From an uncultured Chthoniobacterales bacterium (GTDB lineage Bacteria; Verrucomicrobiota; Verrucomicrobiia; Chthoniobacterales; UBA10450): a stretch of DNA of 64,000 nucleotides. Made by a program: the position numbers and the translations under genes. The notes under the pieces were generated by a model that ran no database searches, was not told where the DNA came from, and saw nothing but the letters and a program-made list of their open reading frames with translations. Positions 1-8,365 of the stretch are shown piece after piece (within the stretch, counting starts at the first letter, position 1; each line of letters starts with the position of its first letter). Location of the stretch: positions 1 through 64,000 of the forward strand of contig CADCTA010000009.1 in NCBI GenBank assembly GCA_902805675.1, read 5' to 3'.

Positions 1-371
1 TAGACCGCGCGAACATGAGCGGGATGCTGACAGTGCAGCAGGTAATCGGCGGCGCGCGCGTCCAGCTCCTGCCAGACGCGATCGATGCTCGCCCAGCCGC
101 GCTCGTGTTGGATCAGCGGCTTCGCTCGTATCGCTCCGGCCGCGTGTCGCACGATCTCGCGCACCGGATGCGCTTCCAATTTATCCGGCGGCATCTCGTA
201 ACCGCGCCGCGCCAGCTGAGATCGCCAACGCGCCGGCGCGCGCTCCAGCCAACGCGCCTGGCTGGACCAGCCGAGCGTCGTGACATACTTCGCCAGCAAT
301 CCTTCCTCGAGCAGCGTCGCCAGCAGCGCGCGGACGTTCGCGTTCCCAAACGGATGCGCGACGACGATCAT
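1..371 (-). CDS. Glycosyltransferase-like protein, N-terminal part (cut by window edge)
   Basis: The reading frame from the ATG at 371 is open to the window edge and gives about 123 residues beginning MIVVAHPFGNANVRALLATL. The start overlaps the stop of the upstream gene as ATGA, the same coupling seen through the rest of this operon, which fixes the start. The beginning 'VVAHPFGNANVRALL...EEGLL' resembles the N-terminal Rossmann unit of GT-B glycosyltransferases. No donor-site motif is visible because that half lies outside the window, so the family is inferred mainly from context: it is the last visible gene of a polysaccharide operon. Confidence 0.7.
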   Translation of the reverse strand, partial: MIVVAHPFGNANVRALLATLLEEGLLAKYVTTLGWSSQARWLERAPARWRSQLARRGYEMPPDKLEAHPVREIVRHAAGAIRAKPLIQHERGWASIDRVWQELDARAADYLLHCQHPAHVRAV

Positions 372-1423
372 GCCGACGCGCGGCCGGCGAGCCGTCGATA
401 CGACTGCGCGTAAAACTCAATCGGCTCGAGCTCTGTCGCGAGCTCTTCGCGCGTGCGGGTCGCGCGCTCGACATATTCCGCCTCGCTCATCGCCGCCGCT
501 TGCTCGAGCAGCTTGGCCAGCTCCGCCGGATTGTCCGGATCGCAGATCAGCGCCTGCCGGCCGCCCGCTTCCGGCAGGCCTCCGTCGCGCGTGATGATGG
601 AAGGCACGCCCATATTCCGCGCCTCGATTGGCGTGAGCCCAAAGTCCTCCCGCGTATTCGGCGGCACCACGATCCACCGCGCGTTCTGGATCTCCGCGGT
701 CTTCGTCGCCTCATCCACGAAGCCCAGCACGCGAACGCCGCCGATGGCGCGCTTCTCGATCGCATACTCGATGATCTTCCGCAGCGGTCCGTCGCCCATC
801 AGCGTGAGCGGCCATTTCTCACGGTCGAGGTTCGCCATCGCGTAGGCGTCGACCAGCGTGTCGATGCCTTTGTTCGCGATCCAGCGTCCGATGAAGACGA
901 AGCCGCGGCGCTGCTCCGGAGGTGTCCATCCTTCGGGCAGGCGGGAGACCGTCGGCACCTTTCTGCTGCGCGCGCGTTTGCTCCCGGGCTCCCACGTGTT
1001 CCAGACGAATTGCGAGTTGTACCAGCGTTCCGTGGCCAGCATTCCGCTGATGCGCCACAAGAGACTATGCAGCGTCTTCCGCCCGCTCATGTAGTTGTGA
1101 ATCGTCATCACGAGCGGCTTGCGGAAAAGCTTGGCGAAGAGCGTCACATCCGGCGGCGCGTTTTGCAGATGCACCACGTCGGCCCACTTGATCACGTCCA
1201 TCAGATCGCGATCGAAGCCGCGATCCGCGTAGATTACGTCCTGCCCATGCAGCATGGCCTTCAGATCCGGCTGAAGAGCAAAGTCCCGCACCCGCTTGAG
1301 GCAGATGCGCAGCTCGATGTCGGGCTCCCGCTGCGCGGCCGTCGCGACGGCGAGCACGAACGCCTCGATCCCTCCATAGGAGCCCTGACATGGACTAACG
1401 ATGACAACCTTGGTCTTGTTCAC
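368..1423 (-). CDS. Glycosyltransferase family 4 (GT-B)
   Basis: This 351-residue protein is a probable cytoplasmic or membrane-associated sugar transferase that adds a residue to the lipid-linked repeat unit of the polysaccharide. The N-terminus (VVIVSPCQGSYGGIEAF) has the Gly-rich loop of GT4 enzymes. The C-terminal donor-binding half has FIGRW...KGIDTLVDA and the E-x7-E type motif in EDFGLTPIEARNMGVPS. A longer frame exists upstream, but the GTG at 1423 is chosen because it overlaps the preceding stop as GTGA and begins right before the first beta strand. It is translationally coupled at both ends. The sugar specificity cannot be read from the sequence. Confidence 0.88.
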   Translation of the reverse strand: MNKTKVVIVSPCQGSYGGIEAFVLAVATAAQREPDIELRICLKRVRDFALQPDLKAMLHGQDVIYADRGFDRDLMDVIKWADVVHLQNAPPDVTLFAKLFRKPLVMTIHNYMSGRKTLHSLLWRISGMLATERWYNSQFVWNTWEPGSKRARSRKVPTVSRLPEGWTPPEQRRGFVFIGRWIANKGIDTLVDAYAMANLDREKWPLTLMGDGPLRKIIEYAIEKRAIGGVRVLGFVDEATKTAEIQNARWIVVPPNTREDFGLTPIEARNMGVPSIITRDGGLPEAGGRQALICDPDNPAELAKLLEQAAAMSEAEYVERATRTREELATELEPIEFYAQSYRRLAGRASA

Positions 1424-2493
1424 AGGGCAGGTGTTGGAGCAGTGATCGGCTGAGGAACATCGAGACGTAACGCTCGCGCAAACTGTTCCGCAATCCGCGG
1501 CCATGAGCACGTGCGATCGTGCCAGGCGCGCAGACTTTCCGCGCGCGCTCGCAACTCGCCATCTGCGATCCCAGCCTGCAACTCCGCTGGATGCGTCGCC
1601 CAGCAGAGTGGCTCGGCTGCCGACGCGCCGGCATACGGCGAGATGATGTTCAGACCATGCGCGGCATACGCGATGAACGTGCCGGACTTCGTCACGCTGA
1701 GCTCGTCCTGAGCCGAGACCGCAAAGCTCGCACTCGCCAGCAAATCCGACACAGCTTGCTCCGGCAATGCGCCGCGGAATTCTGCGCCGTCGCGCAGCTG
1801 CAAGGCTCCGGCGAACTCCCGTTCCTCCGCGTCGCCTATGGCACTATTGCCACCGCCCACCGTCACCAACTTTGTAATCGCACCTGAAGCGGCGACCGCT
1901 GCTAAATGCTCGCGCATCTTCCGCAGCGTCAACAGTCGCGACGGCTGCAAACCAAAGAGAACGGCTCGTCCCAGCTGCTTGCTGCCGTCGATGCCAGCTG
2001 TTGGTTCGATATTTGATCCGACCGGCAGCACGTCGATATCCGCGCGGCTGGAGGCGACGCGGAGATGCTCGCTTTGGCTCCGCGTGCTCGTAAAGACCGC
2101 ATCAGCAGCACGTGTCAGTGCTGCGATGTCCCGTCGATGCAGAGCCTGGAGCGGGCGGTTCTTGTTTAACAGCGGCCAAAACGTCCAAATCTCGTGAAAC
2201 ATGACCACCAGCACGCCTCGCGTCTCGCGCTTCCAATCGACCAGCGCGCGAAGGAGCGTGCGCGGGTAGCCGTATCGATGAAAGCCGTAGGCGCTGTATT
2301 GGAGAAGGATCCGCTCGGCGCGCGGGAGCGTCGTGCCGAGTTGCTCCACCTGGTAATCCAGGCGCTTACCTGGAGGATTGGCGACGGCGAACCGCGGCCG
2401 GACCGCTCCCCATTGCTCAGCGACACGCAGCGTGTAATCGCCGACTCCACCGCCGCCGAGCTCCGGACAGATGACAACGAGTTCAGCCGACAT
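1420..2493 (-). CDS. GT-B fold glycosyltransferase-like protein, paralog of the next gene upstream
   Basis: This 357-residue protein belongs to the polysaccharide operon. It starts MSAELVVICPELGGGGVGDY, a glycine-rich GT-B-like N-terminus, and the ATG at 2493 gives an 11-bp overlap with the upstream stop; the open frame extends further but would run deep into that gene. It is clearly related to the 2483-3592 product: both carry 'LLQY..(Y/A)G.HR(Y/F)G.P', a 'FHE' strand, and 'D(V/I).V(L/V)P(I/V)GSNIEP'. Where GT4 enzymes have E-x7-E, this protein has TKSGTFIAYAAHG, so the donor site is unusual. A sugar transferase role is inferred from fold and context. Confidence 0.75.
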   Translation of the reverse strand: MSAELVVICPELGGGGVGDYTLRVAEQWGAVRPRFAVANPPGKRLDYQVEQLGTTLPRAERILLQYSAYGFHRYGYPRTLLRALVDWKRETRGVLVVMFHEIWTFWPLLNKNRPLQALHRRDIAALTRAADAVFTSTRSQSEHLRVASSRADIDVLPVGSNIEPTAGIDGSKQLGRAVLFGLQPSRLLTLRKMREHLAAVAASGAITKLVTVGGGNSAIGDAEEREFAGALQLRDGAEFRGALPEQAVSDLLASASFAVSAQDELSVTKSGTFIAYAAHGLNIISPYAGASAAEPLCWATHPAELQAGIADGELRARAESLRAWHDRTCSWPRIAEQFARALRLDVPQPITAPTPAL

Positions 2494-3592
2494 GAGAAGC
2501 GGCTCCGTTGCGCAGCAACGACGCGACGCGCGAGGCGATGACCGGCCAGCTGGCATTTTGCGCCGCCCACGACGAGAGCGCAGCCGTCCTGGCTGCGACT
2601 TCATCCGCTGAGATGTCATCGACTTCGGACGCGGCGATGGCGTACGAGAGCGGAGGTGAAGGCGGGCGCGTTCCGCTGATGATCACCGCGCATCCATGAG
2701 TGGCGCAGGCCATAAACGCGCCTGACTTGCTCCACGTTTCTTCGCTTACATTCGTGAGGGCGAACGAAGCCCGCTGCAGGATTTGCGAGACGTCAGGCGA
2801 CGGCAGCATGCCGTGGCGGATGATCTCGATCGACGCAGGCCAACTGTTCATCAATGCGTCGGCTTCGGTGCTGAAGCTGTCGTCCTGCGGCCCAACCACG
2901 TGAAGCGTCGCCAGCTTGCCAGCGGAATGCCACCGCGGCACATCGGACGCAAAACTTTGCAGCGTTTGCAAACGGCCGAACGACAGACCGAAGAGCAGGA
3001 ACTCGGTCGCGAGCCGCGCCGTGTCGGGTTGATCGGTGATGGGCTCGATGTTCGAGCCGATCGGCACCACATGAACGTCCGCGCGCGCCGAGAGCTTCCG
3101 CAGCGTCGCGGCGTGATGCTCAGTGTTCGTGGCGAGAACGTCGGCTGCCGCAGAGAGTTGCCGCACGACCCACGCGTTTAACTCACCGAGCCAGTAATGA
3201 CGCGACATCATTGGCAACTTCCCCGGCAGCTCGTGAAAGAAGATCATCAGCCGCGCGCCGGGATGCTTCTGTTTCCAGCGCCGCAGCACACCGGGCAGCC
3301 AGAGTGGTGCGCCAAAGCGGTGATACGCGCGGCCCGCATACTGAAGCAGCACATCGGCAACGCCGACACGCTCCAACTCACGCGTCAGTCTCGCAGCGTT
3401 ATTCGAGAATTCAGAGACGCGGTCGCCAGCCGGAAGTCCGTCGGCTTGCTGCCCGCCTTCATTAACCACGAACTCGAACTGCTCGGATGCAGCAGCCGGC
3501 CAGTGCTTGCGCAGCAGGAGGCTGTAGGTGCCGATGCCGCACGCGCCGGGCGCGAGCCGAGTCGAGATCATGACCAGCGGCTTCGATGTCAT
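2483..3592 (-). CDS. GT-B fold glycosyltransferase-like protein
   Basis: This 369-residue protein starts MTSKPLVMISTRLAPGACGI; its ATG overlaps the upstream stop as ATGA. The N-terminal 'GACGIGTYSLLL' loop and the middle 'VHVVPIGSNIEPI' are typical of GT-B proteins. It is a tandem paralog of the 1420-2493 gene. In the donor half it has WSKSGAFMACATHGCAV in place of the usual E-x7-E signature, so the catalytic style is uncertain. Probable role: one step of repeat-unit assembly at the inner face of the membrane. An alternative is a non-catalytic GT-B protein. Confidence 0.76.
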   Translation of the reverse strand: MTSKPLVMISTRLAPGACGIGTYSLLLRKHWPAAASEQFEFVVNEGGQQADGLPAGDRVSEFSNNAARLTRELERVGVADVLLQYAGRAYHRFGAPLWLPGVLRRWKQKHPGARLMIFFHELPGKLPMMSRHYWLGELNAWVVRQLSAAADVLATNTEHHAATLRKLSARADVHVVPIGSNIEPITDQPDTARLATEFLLFGLSFGRLQTLQSFASDVPRWHSAGKLATLHVVGPQDDSFSTEADALMNSWPASIEIIRHGMLPSPDVSQILQRASFALTNVSEETWSKSGAFMACATHGCAVIISGTRPPSPPLSYAIAASEVDDISADEVAARTAALSSWAAQNASWPVIASRVASLLRNGAASHVG

Positions 3593-5910
3593 GCCGTGGT
3601 GAGAGACTGGGTGATCGTGCCCCAGAACTTCCGCGTCTGGTCCGCGAGCATGAATTCGCGTCGAGCCAATTCCAAAGCATTGCCCGCGATCTGGCGGCGC
3701 GCCTCGGCGTTCTGCTCAGCGAGAGTGGCGGCGATTTCTGCAGGCTCCAGGGTCGGCAATGTAATCGCCGCGTGATTTGCGCTGAGGAGACGGTAGGCCG
3801 CGGACGTGGTCGGCCCGTGGTAGAGGAGCGGAATGCCGCTGCCGACGTAGGTCACCATCTTGGTCGAGAGACTGTAACGCGCGAAGTTCTCGTGCTCCTC
3901 GCCGAATGGGATCGGCATGTAGAGGAGGTCCGCCGCTTCCATATCGCGCTGCACCTGCGCTTCATCGGCGAATGGTAGAACCGTGACTTGTCGCGCACCG
4001 GCGATCACCTGTGGACGCACATGCTCGCAGCGCATTGTGACGCTGATCGACCTCGCAGGTTGCTCGCGCTCAAGGATGGCGACGGCGTCGAGCAACGCGC
4101 GCAGATTGCGCTCGTACGCCATGTGGAACAGTCCCATGAAGTAGATGCGGAGCATCTTCGCATCGCCGCTCGCGCGCGGCGTCGCGAGCGTGCTGAGCCC
4201 ATCAGTCACCACGTGAAAGTCGCGCTCGCCGTAGCGTTCGCAATATGCGCGGCCGAGTAGATCGGAGATCACGAAGCGGCCGGCGGCGTTCTGCCAGGCT
4301 GAAAGCATAGCGGCTTCCCGCTTTGCGGGGTCAACTGAATCGACCGCGGTGTAAGCGAGATCGTCGTGCAGACTGATGAAGTAGGGCAGCGACAACTCCC
4401 GCGCGACCGCCTGCGCGTCTGCAAAATCCAGGCCGCCATGCGGCACAGCGTGAACCGCACTGGCGCCGAGCTGCCGGCAGAGCCGACGCAGCCGACGCCG
4501 AAACGACGGCGCAAACAAGCCCGCAGAGCTTTTCGGCAGAGAAGCAAATCGACTGTGTTCGATCCGGCCCCACGAAGGTCGCGTGCGGAGGTGAATCTCG
4601 TTCCGCCACGGCTTCGGCTTCTCTGGCGAACAACAGACGCTGCGCGCCGCGACAGTGGCTTCCTCGAGCAGCGCACGCAAAATACGCGCGCCGCCGCCCG
4701 CTGAGCCGACGCTGAACGGCTGCACGAACACGACGGGGCGTGCCGTTTCGTGCAACACGCGCCGGTAGTGCCCGAGCGTCTCGTGAGCGATCGGTGCCCA
4801 CGCATACTTGGCTACGGCTGCATTGCTCTCGCCTGATAAGGCGGCGTATTCGTCCGGTGTCGAACGCAAGAGCCGGCAAAGAGCGGCAGCAAAGCCGTCC
4901 GTATCCGAGATCGGCACCAGCAGTTCCGGGAAGCGCTCCTTCAAGATGTCGCGAGGGCCAGCCGTGTCGTACGCGACCACCGGGATCCCGGCGGCGAGCT
5001 GCTCGATCACAGCGAGCCCAAAGCCTTCCACGTAACTTGGGAACGCGCCGGCCGTGCAGCCAGCCAGCAGAGCCGGCAGCTCGTCAGGCTGGTAGTCGGA
5101 AACAAGCTCCACGCCTTCGGCCGCAGGGCCGAGATCGTTCCGGACCGCTTCAGCGGCGATCATGGTGCCGAGAAAACGGAACTGCGCGTCCGGCACTTCG
5201 GCACGGACGCGCTCGATGATGCGCCGCCAATCGTAGGCGCCTTTGCGTGCGCCCCACATCCCGATGAAACAGATCCGCTTCTCCCGCAGCCGCGCGGCGG
5301 GCTCGCGCTGGGCGTTGGCAAGGGCGGCGGTATTCGTCAGGCCGTACGGGATGACGACGATGCGTCGCGTGGCTCCGAATTCCTTCCGCAAACAGGTTGC
5401 CTCCTCCTCGTTAGGCACGTTGATCAAGTCGGCGTTGCGGACCGCTCGTTCAGAAGCCTGCAAATGCCTGCGCCGCGTGAAGCCGTAGAGGAGCCGCCCG
5501 ACTAGCTTGCCCTGCCGCGGGCGCGGCCAGCGCTGCGGCACGCTTTGCTCGAACTGGTCGTAGAGCAGATACAAGCCGACCGAGCGCGCGACGATGATGC
5601 CGCTGAAGCCGAGCTGCGCCTTCGAGTACGGCAGCGTGCCAATGAGCGCATCGATGACATCGAAGCGATGGCCATGCTCTTTCACAAAAGCGGCAGCCTT
5701 GCGCATGAACGCGAGCTGCCGGAGCGCAAAGGTGACACGCGCCGCGCGAACGCCGGGAAACGCATCCGAGAGGCTGAACTTGTCGACGGTGTGGCCGGCA
5801 GCGCGCCACTGCTCGGCGAGTTCCATCCAGACGCGCGTAGCGCCGAGCCGCGAATCCCACGGGAGATTCACGATCATCAGGATGCGCAGCGGCTTGTCGG
5901 CGGTGGGCAT
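3589..5910 (-). CDS. Two-domain (tandem GT-B) glycosyltransferase
   Basis: At 773 residues this is about twice the usual GT4 length. Residues 1 to about 385 form a complete GT4 unit: RILMIVNLPWDSRLGATRVW at the start, FIGMWGARKGAYDW, and the E-x7-E type motif in EGFGLAVIEQLAAGIPV. Residues from about 390 onward form a second GT-B-like unit (VFVQPFSVGSAGGGARILRA, later IYFMGLFH and YVGSGIPLLYHGP), which has no clear E-x7-E. Two linked transferase activities, or one active and one structural domain, are possible. It starts 5 bp after the upstream stop and its own stop overlaps the next start (ATGA). Confidence 0.85.
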   Translation of the reverse strand: MPTADKPLRILMIVNLPWDSRLGATRVWMELAEQWRAAGHTVDKFSLSDAFPGVRAARVTFALRQLAFMRKAAAFVKEHGHRFDVIDALIGTLPYSKAQLGFSGIIVARSVGLYLLYDQFEQSVPQRWPRPRQGKLVGRLLYGFTRRRHLQASERAVRNADLINVPNEEEATCLRKEFGATRRIVVIPYGLTNTAALANAQREPAARLREKRICFIGMWGARKGAYDWRRIIERVRAEVPDAQFRFLGTMIAAEAVRNDLGPAAEGVELVSDYQPDELPALLAGCTAGAFPSYVEGFGLAVIEQLAAGIPVVAYDTAGPRDILKERFPELLVPISDTDGFAAALCRLLRSTPDEYAALSGESNAAVAKYAWAPIAHETLGHYRRVLHETARPVVFVQPFSVGSAGGGARILRALLEEATVAARSVCCSPEKPKPWRNEIHLRTRPSWGRIEHSRFASLPKSSAGLFAPSFRRRLRRLCRQLGASAVHAVPHGGLDFADAQAVARELSLPYFISLHDDLAYTAVDSVDPAKREAAMLSAWQNAAGRFVISDLLGRAYCERYGERDFHVVTDGLSTLATPRASGDAKMLRIYFMGLFHMAYERNLRALLDAVAILEREQPARSISVTMRCEHVRPQVIAGARQVTVLPFADEAQVQRDMEAADLLYMPIPFGEEHENFARYSLSTKMVTYVGSGIPLLYHGPTTSAAYRLLSANHAAITLPTLEPAEIAATLAEQNAEARRQIAGNALELARREFMLADQTRKFWGTITQSLTTA

Positions 5911-5915
5911 CGGAG

Positions 5916-6755
5916 TTAGCGCGTGAGCGAGGTCCAGAATTTGTGGCGCACCGGGTTCACGTAATGACGCAGAGCAATCGCGGGACCAGCGTAACGGTCT
6001 GGGTAGACGAATTGATCGTCGAGCTGCAGAACGAACTTCTGCGGATCGAGCGGGCGTGCGCCATTCGCGTGCATCGCCAGGTGGGTAATCGTTTGATTGG
6101 TGAAGAAGTTCGGCTCCTCCTCCAACTCCAGAAAGCGACTGATCCCCGCTTGCCAGTCGAGCTTTTGCGAGAGGAACAGCACGCCAGTATTCACCGGATT
6201 CTCTCGCTCAGCCGGACCGTGGAAGAGTCGCTCGTCCGCTGACACCTGGCAGTCCGCCAGGTAATGTGCTGGTGCGGTAGTGTTATTGGTGAGCGCCGTA
6301 AGAACGGCGGCACCTTGGAAGAAGAGAACATCTGAATCGACGTAGAGCGTCGGAGCGCCAGCGGGAAGCGACATGATCAAGGCGAGCTGTTTGCCGGTCG
6401 GATGTGTCGTCAGGTAGGTCCGCAGTTTGCCGCTCGCGTCGGAAGGAGTCCAATCACTCGCGGCGGAGAGAGCGACGCACGGATCGATGGCTTTTAACAG
6501 ATCAAGACTGCTCGTGGTGTAGGTGCCGTCCGACACGACGGTGAACCTGATCGGTCTGCCAGCGTGCCGAAGAAATGAGCGGATCGAGGCGACTTGCTCC
6601 GGCAGTGCCGCCTCGCCGGAATAGGAGTAGACCTCAAATGGGATCTCCGTTCGAGGCACGACTTTGCGACCGACGACCCCTCGAAGATTCCGCGCATAGA
6701 GGCGGCGCACGGCGCGCCCGCGCGCGCGCGCGAGGTGATAGCCAAAGTTCACCAT
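5916..6755 (-). CDS. Nucleotide-diphospho-sugar transferase-like (GT-A fold) protein
   Basis: Probable GT-A sugar transferase of 279 residues from the ATG at 6755 (MVNFGYHL). A GTG nine codons further upstream would give 288 residues and overlap the flippase gene; neither start has a convincing ribosome site. The DxD-type motif is visible in TLYVDSDVLFF, preceded by a strand 'RFTVVSDG'. The C-terminal third contains FVLQLDDQFVYP, which could be a second acidic site. Its place between the flippase and the GT-B genes points to repeat-unit assembly. The substrate is not predictable. Confidence 0.72.
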   Translation of the reverse strand: MVNFGYHLARARGRAVRRLYARNLRGVVGRKVVPRTEIPFEVYSYSGEAALPEQVASIRSFLRHAGRPIRFTVVSDGTYTTSSLDLLKAIDPCVALSAASDWTPSDASGKLRTYLTTHPTGKQLALIMSLPAGAPTLYVDSDVLFFQGAAVLTALTNNTTAPAHYLADCQVSADERLFHGPAERENPVNTGVLFLSQKLDWQAGISRFLELEEEPNFFTNQTITHLAMHANGARPLDPQKFVLQLDDQFVYPDRYAGPAIALRHYVNPVRHKFWTSLTR

Positions 6756-6759
6756 GCGA

Positions 6760-8079
6760 TCACGCGGCTGCCGCCTCGACACTGCGCAAACCGCGATAGC
6801 TCAGCACCAGGTTCAGGAGGAGGTTCGGCGCCGCGGAGACAAGGTTGAAGACGAGAACGCCGTGCACGCTCGAGAAGTCCACGAACGGGATGGTGGCGGC
6901 CTGGGTGACGAGCGTGAGCGGCACGTAAAGCCACGAGCCGGCGATCCACGCCTTGGATGCATTCAGCGCCCAGAACGTGCCGGTCAGCGCGCTGGCAACG
7001 GCCCCTGCCACCATCAGCACGAGCTCGTGCTCGAGATGCATATACTTCCCGCCGAGCACAAACAGGAAGGCTCGCGGAAACAAGATCGCCGCCACAACGA
7101 GCAACGCACTGAACGCGCTGACGGCGCCAACAATGCCGGCGAACTGCCAGCGCAGACGGCGTGGGCTCTGGCAGCGCGCAAACGCGGGAGCAAACACGTT
7201 GGCGAGCAGGTTGCTGACAACCGCGAAGATCATGGCGAGCCGACCAAGCGCGCCGACTTCTGCCACCGAGTTCGCGCGCGTGCCGAAGAAGCTGATGAGG
7301 AAAATCGTGATCTGTCCCTGGAGGCAGAAGAAGATCGCGTTGGCGGCCTGGTTGCGAATGAAACCGAGCATGGCGCTGCGGTCTTCCGCGTTCTCCGAGG
7401 CGCCGAGATCGACGACGGTGACCACGTATCTGCGGAGCAAAAACCATTGCAGCACGAGCGCGGCGGCTCCGACTACCATGGCCACGCTGGCGTTCAGGAA
7501 CACGAAGACGAGGGCGACCAGCACGACCAATCGGGCGATCGATCCGGTGACGTCGATCGTCTGGATGCGCTTGATGTTCGAATGCAGCCGCGGCACCACG
7601 CTGAGGACGCCGATCGAGAGTTGAATCCACAGCCCCGCGAGGACGACCACGATTAGCATGACGGCGTACGGCACTGACGCGCCGTTCTTCACGAGCATGA
7701 AGTAGAGGACTGGCGTCACGACCGCGATGGCGATCCCGCCGAGGGTTCGGCGAAGGCGCAGGCCGGTGTTGATCAACTGCCCGAAACGCTCCCGGTCCTG
7801 CCAGACACGGCCGCCGATAGAAACGAGCCCAATGCTGATGCCGATATCGGCGAGCACATTGATCGTGCCCTGCATCGTGTTCGCGATGGTGAAGTAGGCG
7901 TACTCGCGCTGATCAAGCGTGCGGACGAGCAGGATGCCGCTGAGGAAACCGATCAACTGCACCGCGCCCTGCGCGAAGGCGAAACCACTGACAATGCGCG
8001 CGCGGTGCAGCGCCCGTCGGATCATCGGCGCGGAGCTCTCGTCGAGCAGCGGCGAGGAGGTCGGGCCGAAAAAACTCAT
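6760..8079 (-). CDS. Wzx-type polysaccharide flippase (MOP superfamily)
   Basis: This 439-residue hydrophobic protein has a run of about a dozen predicted membrane helices, for example VQLIGFLSGILLVRTL near residue 45 and VLAGLWIQLSIGVL near residue 145. The early 'GILLVRTLDQREYAYFTIA' resembles oligosaccharide flippases, which move the undecaprenyl-linked repeat unit across the inner membrane. It lies in the same orientation as the export genes but is separated from them by a 286-bp gap holding one family-A palindrome, so it may be transcribed by read-through or from its own promoter. No Wzy polymerase is recognised in the window. Confidence 0.88.
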   Translation of the reverse strand: MSFFGPTSSPLLDESSAPMIRRALHRARIVSGFAFAQGAVQLIGFLSGILLVRTLDQREYAYFTIANTMQGTINVLADIGISIGLVSIGGRVWQDRERFGQLINTGLRLRRTLGGIAIAVVTPVLYFMLVKNGASVPYAVMLIVVVLAGLWIQLSIGVLSVVPRLHSNIKRIQTIDVTGSIARLVVLVALVFVFLNASVAMVVGAAALVLQWFLLRRYVVTVVDLGASENAEDRSAMLGFIRNQAANAIFFCLQGQITIFLISFFGTRANSVAEVGALGRLAMIFAVVSNLLANVFAPAFARCQSPRRLRWQFAGIVGAVSAFSALLVVAAILFPRAFLFVLGGKYMHLEHELVLMVAGAVASALTGTFWALNASKAWIAGSWLYVPLTLVTQAATIPFVDFSSVHGVLVFNLVSAAPNLLLNLVLSYRGLRSVEAAAA

Positions 8080-8365
8080 CTGTAGCGGCGATCTATAGCG
8101 TCTGCGCTAAAGGGGCTCTCCCGGGCAATCGCTGTCATTCCGACTGAAGCCCATTCGACTCGCTGCGCTCGCTCAGGGTAAACTCCGCGCAGTGGAGGAA
8201 TCCCGCAGCGCCACCTGCTCGTCACACCACGGGATTCCTCGACTTTGCTCGGAATGACTGTGTTGCTTAGCCGGAAGTGATGTGTCGCAGAAGCTATGAC
8301 TGCCGAATGCCTGCCCTGAACGCCGTGGTTTTCGGCGGACAGAACGCCGCTGCAGCCAGGACGCG
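8080..8365. other. Gap between flippase and tyrosine-kinase genes
   Basis: This 286-bp gap holds one family-A palindromic repeat (8134-8258). The remaining sequence on either side shows no gene and no recognisable promoter consensus. Confidence 0.6.
8134..8258. repeat. Family A palindromic element (copy A1)
   Basis: Starts GTCATTCCGACTGAAG and ends CTTTGCTCGGAATGAC, with inner arms GAGGAATCCCG and CGGGATTCCTCGA. The arms can pair into a long hairpin with a variable centre. An extra segment, 'CCATTCGACTCGCTGCGCTCG', lengthens the left arm compared with other copies. Confidence 0.85.
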
